Positions 28,577 to 36,836 are shown, numbered from the stretch's first letter. The stretch: 64,000 bases of DNA from Plasticicumulans lactativorans (GCF_004341245.1 NZ_SLWY01000012.1:124001-188000); one strand, 5' to 3'. The notes: a model not told the origin generated them from the letters alone. A program made the numbers and translations.

Positions 28577-30552
28577 ATCGCGTTACCGGCGAACGCCAGG
28601 CTGGCGTCGAGTGTGCGGTCCTGCTTCAGGGTGTCGCGGCGCACGCGGCGGTGGATGCGCTCGGCGCCCCCCTGGGCCTGGCGCCGCAGGCCGAGCAGCA
28701 GCCAGTGCGGCGGTTGCCCGTGCGGGTAGAGCCGGCGCAGCAGGCGCAGGAGTGCGCCACCGTGGGTGCGGAACAGCGCGTCGTCGAGCGCGACGACCGC
28801 CTGGACGCTGCCGCGGTTGCCCTGGCGGGCGCAGCGGCCGAGCAACTGGCGGTCGATCCGCGGGGTGTCATGGTACTCGGTCAGGATGACGTGCAGTCCG
28901 CCGAGCTCGTCCACCCCCGGCCCGAGCGGAATGTCGGTGCCCCGCCCCGCCATGTTGGTGGCGACCGTGATCGCACCGGGCTGTCCGGCCTGTTCGACGA
29001 TCGCCGCCTCGTCGGCGTCCTGACGCGCATTGAGGACCCGGTGCGCAAGCCCCGCCGCATCCAGCACGGCGGACAGGCGTTCGGAGGCCTCGACCGAGCG
29101 CGTGCCGATCAGCACCGGCCGGCCGGCCGCGTGCACGGCGGTGACCTGCGCCGCCACGCGATGCCACTTGCCGGCCTCGTCGGCGCAGCACAGCGTGGGC
29201 AGGAACACGCGGCGGCAGGGCTTGTGGGGCGGGAGGCTGACCGTGTCCAGGCCGTAGACGGCGAGGATCTCGCCCTTCACCTCGCGCGCAGTGCCGGTCA
29301 TGCCGGCCAGATGCAGGTAGCGGCGGAAGAAGCGCTGATAGGTGATGCGGGCCTGGGTGCGCGTCGCCACCGACAGCGCGCAGCCTTCCTTGGTCTCGAT
29401 CATCTGGTGCAGGCCCTGCTCCCACGTCCGTCCGGGCAGGACGCGGCCGGTGTACTCGTCGACGATGTGGACCTTGCCGTCCGCCACCAGGTACTGCTGG
29501 TCGCGATGGAACAGGTGCAGCGCCCGCAGCGCCTGCGCCACCAGTTGCTCGCGATTGCGGGCCACCGCCCAGGTGGCGCCGAGGCCGCGGCTGCGCTCGG
29601 CCAGCACGGCCCGGCCGGCGGGCGTCAGCTGCAGCACGCGCTGGGCCGGCGAAAGCTCGAAGTGCAGCCCGGCTTCGAGTTCGGCAGCGAGGGCGAGCGC
29701 GCGCGTGAACACCGCCGGATCGTCGCGGTTCGAACCCTGCTCGGCCAGGATCAGTGGCGTGCGCGCCTCGTCGATGAGGACGCTGTCGGCCTCGTCGACG
29801 ATGGCGAAGTGCAGGCCGCGCAGCAGCAGCCCGGCGTGCTGCCGGCCGCGGCACAGCGCGCGCAGCCTGTGCTGCGCGAGACTGGTCCGCCCGCCGGCGG
29901 CGACGCGATCCTTCAGGTAGTCGAACACCAGTTCCTTGTTGGTGCAGTAGGTGATGTCGCAGGCATAGGCGGCACGGCGGGCCTCCAGGCTCATCCCCGA
30001 CACGATGGCCCCGGTCTTCAGGCCGAAGAAGCCGAACAGCCGCCCCATCGACGCGGCATCGCGCTGCGCCAGGTAGTCGTTGACCGTGACGACGTGGACC
30101 GGCACGCCGGCGGCCGCCGCCACGCACGCGGCGAGCGCGGCCGTCAGCGTCTTCCCCTCGCCGGTAGGCATTTCCGCGAGCCTGCCGGCGAACAGTGCCG
30201 CTGCCCCCGTCAACTGGGTGCCGAACGGGCGCAGGCCCAGGCGCCGCTGCGCGGCTTCGCGGACCACGGCAAACGCCCGCACCATCGCGCGGGGCTCGGT
30301 GAGCGCCGTCCGCGCCCCCCGCGCGAGCTCGCGCTGCAGTGCCTGATCGTCCAGCCGGGCGACGTCGGCGGCCTGCGCGTCGATCGCGGCGACGAGGCGG
30401 TTCGACCGGAAGAGCAAGGGCCGCAGGCGATACCAGAGCCGGGCGGCCGCCACGCGCGCCCAGGCGTCCCAGGTGGATTCGTCGGCGTCGAGCCGTTCCG
30501 GGTAGACCGCGTGCGCGCGTTCGGCGCGAAAAGCCATCGGGGTGCTAGACAT
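28573..30552 (-). CDS. Short SecA-like translocase ATPase dedicated to the export operon
   Basis: 659 aa; housekeeping SecA is about 900. Motor features are clear: MPTGEGKT (Walker A, about 128-135), VTVNDYLAQRDA, VDEADSVLIDEARTPLI (Walker B and preprotein-binding entry), VDEYTGRVLPGRTWEQGLHQ, MTGTA, and NMAGRGTDIPLG. The arginine-finger region reads GRCARQGN instead of the canonical GR[ST]GRQGD. The C-terminal scaffold/wing region is shortened and the zinc-binding tail is absent. The start is ATG 30552, overlapping the end of the M50 gene by 8 bp; Met-6 is an alternative. Cytoplasmic energiser of protein export by family. A second, housekeeping secA is expected elsewhere in the genome. Dedicated export of the giant protein is inferred from the operon context. 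Confidence 0.9.
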   Translation of the reverse strand: MSSTPMAFRAERAHAVYPERLDADESTWDAWARVAAARLWYRLRPLLFRSNRLVAAIDAQAADVARLDDQALQRELARGARTALTEPRAMVRAFAVVREAAQRRLGLRPFGTQLTGAAALFAGRLAEMPTGEGKTLTAALAACVAAAAGVPVHVVTVNDYLAQRDAASMGRLFGFFGLKTGAIVSGMSLEARRAAYACDITYCTNKELVFDYLKDRVAAGGRTSLAQHRLRALCRGRQHAGLLLRGLHFAIVDEADSVLIDEARTPLILAEQGSNRDDPAVFTRALALAAELEAGLHFELSPAQRVLQLTPAGRAVLAERSRGLGATWAVARNREQLVAQALRALHLFHRDQQYLVADGKVHIVDEYTGRVLPGRTWEQGLHQMIETKEGCALSVATRTQARITYQRFFRRYLHLAGMTGTAREVKGEILAVYGLDTVSLPPHKPCRRVFLPTLCCADEAGKWHRVAAQVTAVHAAGRPVLIGTRSVEASERLSAVLDAAGLAHRVLNARQDADEAAIVEQAGQPGAITVATNMAGRGTDIPLGPGVDELGGLHVILTEYHDTPRIDRQLLGRCARQGNRGSVQAVVALDDALFRTHGGALLRLLRRLYPHGQPPHWLLLGLRRQAQGGAERIHRRVRRDTLKQDRTLDASLAFAGNAI

Positions 30553-32704
30553 GGAAGCGGGACATGAACAGCCGTCGCAGCGAGCGCCAGAGGCGCTGCC
30601 CGATCGGCTCGGCGGGGTGTTCGAAGCGCACGTGCACGTGGCTGCCGATGTAGCCGGCCGCCGCGGTGCGGGGCAGTTCGAGTTCGAACTCGAACAGCGA
30701 TTCGAGCGTCCGGGTGAGCCGTTGATCGCGCGGATCGACGATGATCTCGCCGCCCCCGCCCTGCCCCAGGACCGGGCTCGGCAGGTCCCGCGCAGCCTTG
30801 GGTACCTGGCGGATCAGCCGCGCCGGCCAGGTGGTGCCCAGGTCCTGGGGCAGCTTGATGTCGACCGCGCGCGTCGCCAGGCGCACCTGGTCAGCCTCGG
30901 CCTGCGGCACCACGACGCGCGCCAGTGGCAGGTACTCGCCGACGACATAGCCGACCACGTCGCCCTTGCGCAGGAAGCGGCCGGGCAGGTCGGGCGCCCG
31001 CTCCAGCAGCAGGACGCCATGGGCTCCGGCACACAGGGTCAGGCGGCGTGCGTCGTCCTGCAGGCGCTCGAGCGCCGCCTGCTCGCGGCGCAGTTCCTCG
31101 CCCAGCTGGCTCGCGCGCGCGGGGTTGACGCCCCAGGCCGCGTCGCGGCGCACGTGCACTTCTTCCACCTTCGCCGCCTGAACCGCGATGTCGGCGGCGA
31201 GGGTGGGATTGACAGCCTCCAGCACTGCCGCGCCCAGGGCCAGGGTCTGGCCCGGGTCGACCAGCACGTGCTCGACGAAACCGCTTTCCTGCGCCCGCAG
31301 GATGGCCTGCTCGGGCAGCCAGACGACGCCCTCGGCATGGGTGTGATGGGGCACGGGCAGCACGAAGAGCAGCAGCAGCACGCCCGCGCCCGCCGCCCCG
31401 AGCACCGCGCGGACCCGCCCGGCGCGCAGCGCGTAGCGCGGATCGCGCAGCAGCGCCGCGGCGCCCCGGTAGAGCGGCAGCGCGAGGTTCGCGGCGAGCC
31501 CCCACAGCGCCAGCACGACCCCGACGAAGAAGTACTGCTCGGCGACGAACAGCGCGATGAACAGCGCGACGAACATGCGGTAGGCGAATGCCAGCGGCGC
31601 GTAGCCGAGGAACCAGCGCCGTTCGCCCGCGGTGGCGGGTGGCGGCTCGCTCGTGCGGATGCCGAACAGGTAGCGGTCGGCCAGGTGGCGCCAGTACTGG
31701 TTGGAGCGGGTTCCCAGGTTGGGAATCTCGATGCCGTCGAGGAGCACGTAATAGCCGTCGTAGCGCAGCAGGGGATTGGCGTTGAAGGCGACGGTCGTGA
31801 CACTCGCCAGGACGATCACGTTGTAGGTCAGCGAGCGGACGAAACCGGGCTCCAGCAGCACCCAGAGGTAGAACGCCAGCGCGGCGATGAACAGCTCGGT
31901 GAGCATGCCCGCGGCGCCCACCAGCATCCGGTCCGCCTTCTTCACGAACGCCGAAGCGCCGGACGCATCCACGTAGGGCACCGGGAAGAACGCGAGCAGC
32001 ATGATGCCCATCTCGTGCACGTCGCCGCCGCGGGCCTTGACGGCGATCCCGTGTCCCAGCTCGTGCAAGGCCTTCACCAGCGGAAACACCACCGCGATCA
32101 GCAGCACGTTATCGAACGCGAGCAGCTGCTCGGTGAAATTCTCGGTCAGGTCCGGCCAGTACGGCGGCACCAGCAGCAACGCCGGCAGCACCACGGCCAG
32201 CCACACGAAGAGCACCCGCCCCCCGCCGCAACAGCCCAGGCCACGCACCAGCCGGCCGATGAAGGCATCGGGGTCCCACAGCGGGAAGCGCAGCGCGATC
32301 GGGTTCAGGTAACGGCTCATGAACTGGCGCCGACGCTGCCGGGCACGGCGCTCGAACAACTCGGCGACATCGGGGTTGACGTCGCACTGGATCAGGTCGG
32401 CGGTGTGGAGCTGCCCCAGCAGATTGACCACCTCATCCTGCGCGGGGGTGTCATCCGCCAGTTGTTCGGTGAGGCGCGCCCACACCGTGTCCATGTCGCG
32501 TCGGCCGTCGAGCAGGCAGATCACGCGATACGAGGCCGGGTTGAAGCGGTAGTACTTGCCCGCCACGCGGTCTTCGACGACGTACCAGACCTGGCCGCGG
32601 TAGACGTGCCGGTGGATGCGCACGTGCCCGCGCAGGCGCGGCCGCAGGCCGGCGACGCGGTACCAGTGGGTCGACAGCAGCCCCGGGGTCATCGCGCAGA
32701 TCAT
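30545..32704 (-). CDS. PqqD-like/site-2 protease (M50)/HlyD-lipoyl fusion membrane protein
   Basis: 719 aa. Residues about 20-110 resemble the PqqD-like peptide-binding winged helix (YYRFNPASYRVI-LLDGRRD, later LL-QLH-ADLI). Multiple membrane segments surround the zinc-protease motif HELGH (about residue 217) and NPLLRYDGYY (about 310), the S2P second-ligand region. A transmembrane segment near 440-460 precedes a periplasmic lipoyl/HlyD-like region with a helical part and YIGSHVHVRFEH near the end. Membrane-embedded proteolysis joined to an adaptor arm suggests processing or gating of an exported substrate. The PqqD-like domain might recognise a leader such as the LEPR-XLL segment; that is inference. 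It begins 4 nt after the GAF-HlyD stop and overlaps the SecA-like gene by 8 bp. MTPG at 32692 is an alternative start. Confidence 0.88.
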   Translation of the reverse strand: MICAMTPGLLSTHWYRVAGLRPRLRGHVRIHRHVYRGQVWYVVEDRVAGKYYRFNPASYRVICLLDGRRDMDTVWARLTEQLADDTPAQDEVVNLLGQLHTADLIQCDVNPDVAELFERRARQRRRQFMSRYLNPIALRFPLWDPDAFIGRLVRGLGCCGGGRVLFVWLAVVLPALLLVPPYWPDLTENFTEQLLAFDNVLLIAVVFPLVKALHELGHGIAVKARGGDVHEMGIMLLAFFPVPYVDASGASAFVKKADRMLVGAAGMLTELFIAALAFYLWVLLEPGFVRSLTYNVIVLASVTTVAFNANPLLRYDGYYVLLDGIEIPNLGTRSNQYWRHLADRYLFGIRTSEPPPATAGERRWFLGYAPLAFAYRMFVALFIALFVAEQYFFVGVVLALWGLAANLALPLYRGAAALLRDPRYALRAGRVRAVLGAAGAGVLLLLFVLPVPHHTHAEGVVWLPEQAILRAQESGFVEHVLVDPGQTLALGAAVLEAVNPTLAADIAVQAAKVEEVHVRRDAAWGVNPARASQLGEELRREQAALERLQDDARRLTLCAGAHGVLLLERAPDLPGRFLRKGDVVGYVVGEYLPLARVVVPQAEADQVRLATRAVDIKLPQDLGTTWPARLIRQVPKAARDLPSPVLGQGGGGEIIVDPRDQRLTRTLESLFEFELELPRTAAAGYIGSHVHVRFEHPAEPIGQRLWRSLRRLFMSRFHV

Positions 32705-32708
32705 CGCT

Positions 32709-34544
32709 TCAGGGCGTCCATTTCCACCAGGCGAGGTGCAGCCAGTCGGTGAACCGGTGCGTCCAGATCCACAGCAGGCTCGCCTTGCCCACGTACACCT
32801 TGGCCACGCCTTCCATGCCGGGCCTGAGTTCCGGTGCGCTATCGCTCAGGTCGGCTTCGACGCGGAAGTAGTTGCGCCCTTCCTCGGCGACCGACACCGG
32901 CGTCACCGTCTTCACCTGGAACGCGAAGCGCTTGCCGGTCAGGCTCGTCAGGATCAGCTCGCCGGATTGCCCCCCGCGCAGGGAGGCGATATCGCGCTCG
33001 TCGGCCTTGAGGATCACGCGCCAGGCATCCAGCGGGGCGATTTCGAACAGCACCTTGCCCTGCTCCACCGGAGCGCCCAGCTCCTGCGACAGATCGCCGC
33101 GCATCACGACGCCGTCGAAGGGCGCGCGTATCTGCACGCGCTCGAGCTTGGCGAGCACGAGGTCGAGCTGGGCCCTGGCCTGGCCGGCCTGTGCCGCCGC
33201 CAGGCGCAGCGCCACGCGGTCGGCGCCCGCCATGGCCTCGCGCTCCCTGCGCAGCGCCACCTCGAGTTCGGCCTCCCAGCGCACGCGTTCCAGTTCGAGG
33301 TCCTTGTCGTCGAGCCGCGCCAGGGGCTGGTCACGCCGCACGACATCCCCGGCGCGCACCGAGGCCTCGCGGATGTAGCTGTCGAACGGCGCCGCCACCA
33401 CCCGCTGCACGGCGCCCTCGACAACCGCCTGCGCCGCGATGCGGTAGTCGGTGCGATACAGCGCCAGGATCGCCATCGCCAGCGTCAGCAGGAGCACGAG
33501 GAGCTTCAGGCCGGGGCGGGAGGTGTCGGTGCAGCGCTGCAGCAGCCTGCGCCCGCTGCGACGCGCATGGGCGAGCAGGCTCTCGTCGGCGGTCAGCTTC
33601 AGGCCCAGGACCGGCCCGAGCGCCAGCGCCAGCGTATCGAGCAAATCGAGTTCTTCGGCGGTGAACGCCTCGTCGCGTTCGAGCAGCCAGATCGCCACCA
33701 CGCGACCGCCCGCTTCCAGCGGCACCGAGCACAGCGTGCGGCTGCCGCATTCCTCGGCGTAGCGGCGATGCGCGGCCGTGATCAGGAGGGCCCCCGACGG
33801 CGGTTCCGGCCACACGACGCGCGTGCGCTGGTCGAACGCCTCGTCCATCGCCAGGGCGGCGAGGTTGACGCGGGTGGAGCGCTCGTCGAACCAGGCGGCG
33901 TGGGACACCGCGGCGACACGCACGGTCTTGCCCTTTTCCACCCCCACCTGCACCTGGATGCAGGCCAAGCGCTGCGCCAGGCGATTGGCGACCGCGAGCG
34001 CGGCCTTGGCGAAATCGGCTTCGCCCAGGGCGGACAGCGACAGGTCGAGCACGAACGCCGCGTTCGCCAGCCGGAGTTCCTGTTCGCGCAGCAGCGCGCG
34101 CCCGAACAGGTCGACCAGCCAGCCCGCTCCCCAGTGCGTGAGCCGCATCGCCTGCGTGAGGGTCGCGTCGTCACGCGCATCGAGATCGATCACGACGGCG
34201 CCGTGCATCTGCTCCGCGGCCAGCAGGGGGTAGGCAAACTGCACCCGGCCGTCGGCCGCGCGGTGGACCGCCCCCTGGCGCTTGCCCAGCGCCTCACCGG
34301 CGACATCACCGAGGTACGACGGTTCGAGGTCGAGCGGCCAGACGGCAACCGGAACGTAGCTGCCATCGCTGTCGCGCAGCAGCAGCAAGCCCGCGCGGGT
34401 CTGCGCCAGCATGCTGCAGAGGATGGGCAGCCAGGCCCGGCAGAGTTCGGCTGCCGTGTGCGCCTGGCCGAGATCGAACCAGTAGTCCCTCTGATCGTCT
34501 TCCCGCGCCCCTGGCGACAAACGTTCGGCACTGCGTGTCTGCAT
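32709..34544 (-). CDS. GAF-domain/HlyD-type adaptor fusion protein
   Basis: 611 aa. The N-terminal half is cytoplasmic with two GAF-like regions (about 30-160 and 190-325; for example LCSVPLEAGGRVVAIWLLERDEAFTAEELDLLDTLA in two runs). A single transmembrane helix follows at about 345-365 (LKLLVLLLTLAMAILALY). The C-terminal half is a classical membrane-fusion protein: lipoyl motif VVAAPFDSYIREASVRAGD, an alpha-helical hairpin of about 80 residues, APFDGVVMRGD, and a beta-barrel. GAF domains bind small ligands or dimerise, so the adaptor could be gated by a cytoplasmic signal (inference). AAGG lies 8 nt before the ATG. It is the first of four tightly packed genes (4-nt gap to the M50 gene). 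Confidence 0.88.
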   Translation of the reverse strand: MQTRSAERLSPGAREDDQRDYWFDLGQAHTAAELCRAWLPILCSMLAQTRAGLLLLRDSDGSYVPVAVWPLDLEPSYLGDVAGEALGKRQGAVHRAADGRVQFAYPLLAAEQMHGAVVIDLDARDDATLTQAMRLTHWGAGWLVDLFGRALLREQELRLANAAFVLDLSLSALGEADFAKAALAVANRLAQRLACIQVQVGVEKGKTVRVAAVSHAAWFDERSTRVNLAALAMDEAFDQRTRVVWPEPPSGALLITAAHRRYAEECGSRTLCSVPLEAGGRVVAIWLLERDEAFTAEELDLLDTLALALGPVLGLKLTADESLLAHARRSGRRLLQRCTDTSRPGLKLLVLLLTLAMAILALYRTDYRIAAQAVVEGAVQRVVAAPFDSYIREASVRAGDVVRRDQPLARLDDKDLELERVRWEAELEVALRREREAMAGADRVALRLAAAQAGQARAQLDLVLAKLERVQIRAPFDGVVMRGDLSQELGAPVEQGKVLFEIAPLDAWRVILKADERDIASLRGGQSGELILTSLTGKRFAFQVKTVTPVSVAEEGRNYFRVEADLSDSAPELRPGMEGVAKVYVGKASLLWIWTHRFTDWLHLAWWKWTP

Positions 34545-34630
34545 GGACGCTGCCTTGATGCCTTTTGACCGGGCGTTCGCCTCAACCGGTTGGAGCGACG
34601 CGCCCGAGCGGATTCACGGGAGGGAACGGC

Positions 34631-34915
34631 TTACTTCAGCTCGCCATAGCGGCCCTCGTACTCCGCGACGAGTTTGTTCATCAGCTCCGCCAGCCGCTTG
34701 GCGGCGAACGGGCTCAGCACGATGCGGTGCGCGAGCTCGATCTCCATCTCGGGCGTGGTGCGATCCCAGGTGGTGTTCATGCCGAAGTTGAGCACCACCT
34801 CCTCGCGCGTCGAATTGGCATTGATGAAATTGACGTACGAGCTTTTCAGATTCTCGACGTTCCACTTGACCCGCGGACTGGCCGCGGTCTCGGTCGGCTT
34901 GTCGGCCTCTGCCAT
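34631..34915 (-). CDS. DUF3467 family small protein
   Basis: 94 aa from the ATG at 34915, chosen because GGAG lies 9 nt upstream; an upstream in-frame Met at 34972 lacks such a site. The core (VLNFGMNTTWDRTTPEMEIELAHRI in two parts, then SPFAAKRLAELMNKLVAEYE) matches the DUF3467 pattern of a short beta-hairpin plus a helix. The family's function is unknown to me. Its members are small, probably cytoplasmic proteins without a signal peptide. It lies 86 bp upstream of the GAF-HlyD gene on the same strand and so is probably the first gene of the export operon. It might be a chaperone or regulatory subunit (speculative). Confidence 0.8.
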   Translation of the reverse strand: MAEADKPTETAASPRVKWNVENLKSSYVNFINANSTREEVVLNFGMNTTWDRTTPEMEIELAHRIVLSPFAAKRLAELMNKLVAEYEGRYGELK

Positions 34916-35482
34916 GCTGTCGCTCTCCGATCTGGGACTGATACGTGCCTTCGGGCTAATGCCGACGCACACCGGTCATCATCGCCATGCTGCGCGCTTC
35001 GTCGGTGGGCGTGAAGACGGCGGCTCGATTCCATCGCAACGGCAGGTGCGACGACACAGGCCGCGAAAGCCGCCGACGGGACGGTGGATGAGGCTTCCGG
35101 CCCATACGTTTGCCCGCGCCCCAGGTCGGCAAGGTCGACGGGCACATCGAGCGTGCCACCGACCTTTGCGCACGGCAGTTGATAGCGCGGATTCGCAGCG
35201 TCATTGATGCGAGACGACAGGCCGGCATCGTCATTGACGATGACCAGTATTCCCCTGTGCAGCGGTTCCGTACCGTGGTGAACGACGGTTACCGCCTCCC
35301 GAAGCGTTTCGGTGACGGCTGCGCCCGCAGCCACCGGCCGGCGGGAATCTCTCGAATGGCCAGGATGATGATGGGATCCGCTCGCCATGGCATTTCGCTT
35401 CCCATCGCGGCATCCGCAACGTCGGACCGGACACCTGCCTTCACTCTTCCTTCCAATACCGTTACCCCTCGTGGGGGGCGAA
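34916..35482. other. Intergenic region upstream of DUF3467, no convincing gene
   Basis: About 567 bp between the DUF3467 gene and the cohesin-like gene. Frames exist on both strands (for example 34846-35388 minus) but none has a convincing ribosome site, a family signature, or clean separation from overlapping frames. A minus-strand segment near 35.2-35.3 kb reads LREAVTVVHHGTEPLHRGIL, faintly like an asparaginase-type core, and could be a decayed gene. The promoter of the export operon should lie in its lower part; none was identified with confidence. Confidence 0.4.
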
Positions 35483-36049
35483 TCAGTTGCAATCCATCCC
35501 CGTCCGCCGCCGCCCCACCAATAAAGGCAGCCCCGACGCCATCAGCCAGACGGGAGCCGGCACCGGAATCTGCGGTCCGGGCGCGTTCAGGACGGTGATG
35601 GTCCCCGAAGTCGGCGGGAAGGCGTAGTCGACGCATCCCAGCCCGGGGCCGAAGTCCGTACATGAGAACGTGACCGGTGTCGGCCCCACGGGCGCGGTAC
35701 CGAGGATCGTGAAGACGATTTCCGCGATCGATCCCCCGACTCCATCAAGCGGCGCCGCGGCGCTGGCCAGACTGACATCCAGTCGACCCGCCGAAGGTAC
35801 GAAGAAGGGCAGGAAGTCGGCCGCCGTCAGCGTGCCGAGCTTGAATTCCTTGAACACCAGACGCAGGGGATCCCACTCGACCTGAAACGTCGCGGCATCG
35901 AACTGGCTGACGGCGTCGTCACTCAGCACCGTACTAACCGTATCGCCCGGCAATCCGTCGTCGTCCGTCACCGAAACCGGCAGGGCGGTTGCCCAGGCCG
36001 ATGACATCAACAATGACAGACCTGCGAAAATGCGCCTGCAAGTGAGCAT
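35483..36049 (-). CDS. Cohesin-like exported protein with VPLPA-CTERM/PEP-CTERM-type sorting tail
   Basis: 188 aa from the ATG at 36049, with AGGA 8 nt upstream; in-frame codons further upstream give an implausible N-terminus. A signal peptide (CRRIFAGLSLLMSSAWATA) precedes a single domain of about 125 residues. That domain has the cohesin-type beta-sandwich pattern: PGDTVSTVL, FDAATFQVEWDPLRLVF, LDVSLAS and GGSIAEIVFTILG. The C-terminus is a tripartite sorting signal: IPVPAPVWLMASGLPLL, then a basic GRRRTG. VPLPA-CTERM proteins are recognised by the exosortase/archaeosortase system and sent to the cell surface or extracellular matrix. Its partner could be the dockerin in the giant protein (inference). 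The exosortase genes are not in this window. Confidence 0.85.
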   Translation of the reverse strand: MLTCRRIFAGLSLLMSSAWATALPVSVTDDDGLPGDTVSTVLSDDAVSQFDAATFQVEWDPLRLVFKEFKLGTLTAADFLPFFVPSAGRLDVSLASAAAPLDGVGGSIAEIVFTILGTAPVGPTPVTFSCTDFGPGLGCVDYAFPPTSGTITVLNAPGPQIPVPAPVWLMASGLPLLVGRRRTGMDCN

Positions 36050-36525
36050 GGGGTGGATTCCTGACGCTTTGGCACTTGTGGTTGCGGCCCCACCCCTGTC
36101 GCCGGCCCGGCTCGACTGCATGGGCTGAGCAGAACCCTGACGAGTCACCGAATGCGGCGCTCACAATCAATAACAGTGTGAAAATTTGTTGCAAGGCGCG
36201 TACCCACCGGATAAATCCCTTTTGCGGCGAGGCATTACATGACAAGAGCCGATGCGGCGCGCGGCGCTCTGTAAAGTCCGATGACATCGCTGCACAACGA
36301 TGTGGTGAACGTTCCAAGCCTTTCGCGGGAAAGCAGGTGCAGGCGCATGAAGGGCATCCCTCCGGCCACTCGCGTCGTCCCGTACCGACACATCACGGGC
36401 GTCGACACGGTGTCGAATTTACGATCGGGGCCGGAGCAGCCGGGGCTTACGCTGACCGGGGCGGATCATGGGCACGATCCGCTTCATGGCGTGGCGCCAT
36501 GCCGTTACCGCGCAGGCGCTGCGGG
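36050..36525. other. Intergenic region upstream of the cohesin-like gene
   Basis: About 475 bp without a supported gene. It contains a sigma-54-like promoter candidate (listed) and a 7-bp perfect stem GCGGATC/GATCCGC at 36461-36482. Open frames in it overlap on both strands and lack ribosome sites. Confidence 0.5.
36190..36205 (-). promoter_or_regulatory. Sigma-54-like -24/-12 promoter candidate for the cohesin-like VPLPA-CTERM gene
   Basis: The minus strand reads GGGTACGCGCCTTGCA. Relative to TGGCACG-N4-TTGCW, the GG, ACG and TTGCA elements match at correct spacing; only two conserved positions differ. The predicted start gives a 5' leader of about 130 nt before the ATG at 36049. PEP-CTERM genes of Rhodocyclales are known to be driven by sigma-54 with the PrsK/PrsR pair, which supports the call. 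Confidence 0.6.
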
Positions 36526-36563
36526 AAACAAAAAGAGGCTTAAGCGCTATCGCTCAAGCCTCT
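36526..36563 (-). terminator. Rho-independent terminator of the tRNA operon
   Basis: On the minus strand a 13-bp stem (AGAGGCTTGAGCG pairing with CGCTTAAGCCTCT, one mismatch) closes a 4-nt loop and is followed by TTTTTGTTT. It lies 11 nt after tRNA-Lys and ends the four-tRNA transcript. Confidence 0.9.
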
Positions 36564-36573
36564 GGGTTTCAAG

Positions 36574-36649
<76 letters not shown>

Positions 36650-36655
36650 GGAAAC

Positions 36656-36732
36656 TGGGGTGACTGATGGGGCTCGAACCCACGACAACCGGAATCACAA
36701 TCCGGGGCTCTACCAACTGAGCTACAGCCACC
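36656..36732 (-). tRNA. tRNA-His (anticodon GTG)
   Basis: The acceptor stem GTGGCTG/CAGTCAC is extended by the tRNA-His-specific G at position -1, opposite C73, and CCA is encoded. The anticodon loop TTGTGAT gives GTG. It lies 6 bp upstream of tRNA-Lys. The coordinates include the G-1. Confidence 0.96.
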
Positions 36733-36759
36733 ATTGAAGCGTATGTTTACCGCCGGGTT

Positions 36760-36836
36760 TGGCGCGCCCGGCAGGACTCGAACCTGCTACCCTCGGCTTA
36801 GAAGGCCGATGCTCTATCCCGATGAGCTACGGGCGC
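36760..36836 (-). tRNA. tRNA-Arg (anticodon TCT)
   Basis: 77 nt with acceptor stem GCGCCCG/CGGGCGC, discriminator G and encoded CCA. The anticodon loop CTTCTAA gives TCT, reading AGA/AGG. Second gene of the operon, 27 bp before tRNA-His. Confidence 0.96.

Noticed and set aside
28651-30567. 638-codon plus-strand frame opposite the SecA-like gene
   Set aside because: It is antisense; the minus strand carries Walker A, Walker B and other SecA motifs.
34846-35388. Minus-strand frame with a faint asparaginase-like segment
   Set aside because: The resemblance covers only about 25 residues, the flanks do not continue the family, it overlaps the DUF3467 gene in another frame, and it has no ribosome site. 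At most a decayed remnant.
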